Shown: one piece after another, positions 63,337-64,000 of the stretch
Position numbering within the stretch: position 1 is the stretch's first letter
Layout of the letters: each line of letters begins with the position of its first letter
From: Pyropia yezoensis
Lineage: Eukaryota; Rhodophyta; Bangiophyceae; Bangiales; Bangiaceae
Length of the DNA stretch: 64,000 bases
Assembly (NCBI GenBank): GCA_009829735.1
Contig: CM020618.1
Span: 25,393,122-25,457,121 of the forward strand
Direction: 5' to 3'
Translations under genes and position numbers: made by a program
The notes under the pieces: generated by a model
Seen by the model: the letters and a program-made list of their open reading frames with translations, nothing else
Told to the model about the DNA's origin: nothing
The model's database searches: none

Positions 63337-64000
63337 GCTAATGCTCTGGCGCCTCTACCTGCCGGCCATCGCCGATCTGAAGGCTCTGTCGCACGCGCTC
63401 GCAATAAGGCGCGCGCCTCAAGTTCCGTCGGTGAGTGCAAGACGCTGCTCAATGGCCCTGTAACGGCCAGTCAAGAGGGCGTGGCGGCGCGGTACGAAGC
63501 AGCTTCCTGTCCCCTGACAGCTGCAGATCCGCATCTGTCGCCCGTACCGGGCCATCGAACCTTCTCTAGCTATGCCTGCTACATCTGTGGGACCGGCTTC
63601 ATTAACCTCAGGCGTCTGCAGAAGCAGCAAACTCACAAGAAAGGCGATGAAGCGTCGATGCTGGACTGCGACGAGCTCCAAGCACGCTGCAGCAACCAAG
63701 ATTGTACAATCGCTACTTTGCAGTCGTTGCAGCGCGGAAACAAGACCAGCTGGTACCCCGTGTAAGATGTTCCTGCTGCCGGGGCCGCGGCCTCTCTCTG
63801 TGGGCCGGGGACAGGTGAGACGGAGCTGCCGCTAGAGGCGCTTCTAGGCGCTCCTAGAGAGGGCGATGTCGCGCTGGGAGATACTGCCGACCCGTCCTGC
63901 GTCCTTCCTGCCTCTGAGGAGACGACGGACAGACAGTCCGGTCGCTTGATGCAGCTGTACAGCTTTGACTCGCAGCTCGCCGCGCTCAACTAGACGGCTG
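63337..64000. other. no secure gene; a degenerate C2H2-like finger
   Basis: A plus frame at ~63481-63765 contains YACYICGTGFINLRRLQKQQ followed by THKKG, which resembles a C2H2 finger with its first His replaced by Gln. Neither start nor downstream exons can be defined. Confidence 0.3.

Noticed and set aside
1-64000. CRISPR arrays, bacterial operons, rRNA or tRNA genes
   Set aside because: No regularly spaced repeat-spacer array, no cloverleaf or rRNA-like conserved stretch seen; the window is eukaryotic nuclear DNA.

Overview
This is a GC-rich (roughly 65% by eye) eukaryotic nuclear contig. Evidence: spliceosomal introns with GT..AG borders, a TBP-associated-factor-like histone-fold protein, a Piezo-type channel fragment, and several eukaryotic transposon superfamilies. 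Host genes use short introns or none and are rich in Ala, Gly and Pro with long G or C runs. A unicellular or algal protist fits best; the lineage cannot be fixed from the sequence alone.

Layout. 1-8 kb is the only host-gene-dense part: a TAF8/TAF3-like bromodomain-associated protein (minus, cut by the window edge), a divergently placed Ala-rich protein whose C-terminus resembles the WGYxFTxxPLF region of large E3 ligase/ZZEF1-type proteins, an unusual acyl-CoA-synthetase-like protein that has lost key catalytic motifs and carries a ~340-residue acidic/coiled-coil insertion, and a four-TM membrane protein with a 51-nt intron. 8.7-14 kb holds a 1.36-kb non-autonomous DNA transposon, a 3.26-kb hAT element inserted into an LTR remnant, and a 153-bp MITE in G-rich DNA. 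14.4-20.8 kb is low-complexity: Ala-rich coding-like DNA, a long imperfect inverted repeat, and ~3 kb of GC-rich minisatellite.

21.4-42.3 kb is dominated by one Ty3/gypsy chromovirus family, called F1 here: a nearly complete copy on minus, an internally deleted copy on plus, and two LTR-bearing fragments. F1 has 468-bp LTRs (TGTGGCA..TGCCACA), gag with a CCHC knuckle, a -1 overlap into pro-RT-RNaseH-integrase-chromodomain, and, downstream of pol on the opposite strand, a large accessory ORF that converges on pol. A Cys-rich multi-exon hypothetical gene (36.2-37.8 kb) lies between F1 copies. A degraded Ty1/copia pol occupies 42.3-44.7 kb.

46.4-51 kb carries a SWIM-zinc-finger, KDZ-transposase-like gene followed by the middle part of a Piezo channel, which stops where a second LTR family (F2) begins. 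F2 forms a tandem internal-LTR-internal array (51.1-57.8 kb); it lacks pol and encodes only a distant relative of the F1 accessory protein, again antisense to the strand defined by its polypurine tract. 58.2-61.8 kb is a complete PIF/Harbinger transposon with TSD, TIRs, a DDE transposase broken by one stop codon, and a spliced SAP-domain accessory gene. The last 2.2 kb has no secure gene apart from a small ORF with a strong Kozak context.

Most transposon genes are decayed copies, interrupted mainly by in-frame TAG/TAA codons.
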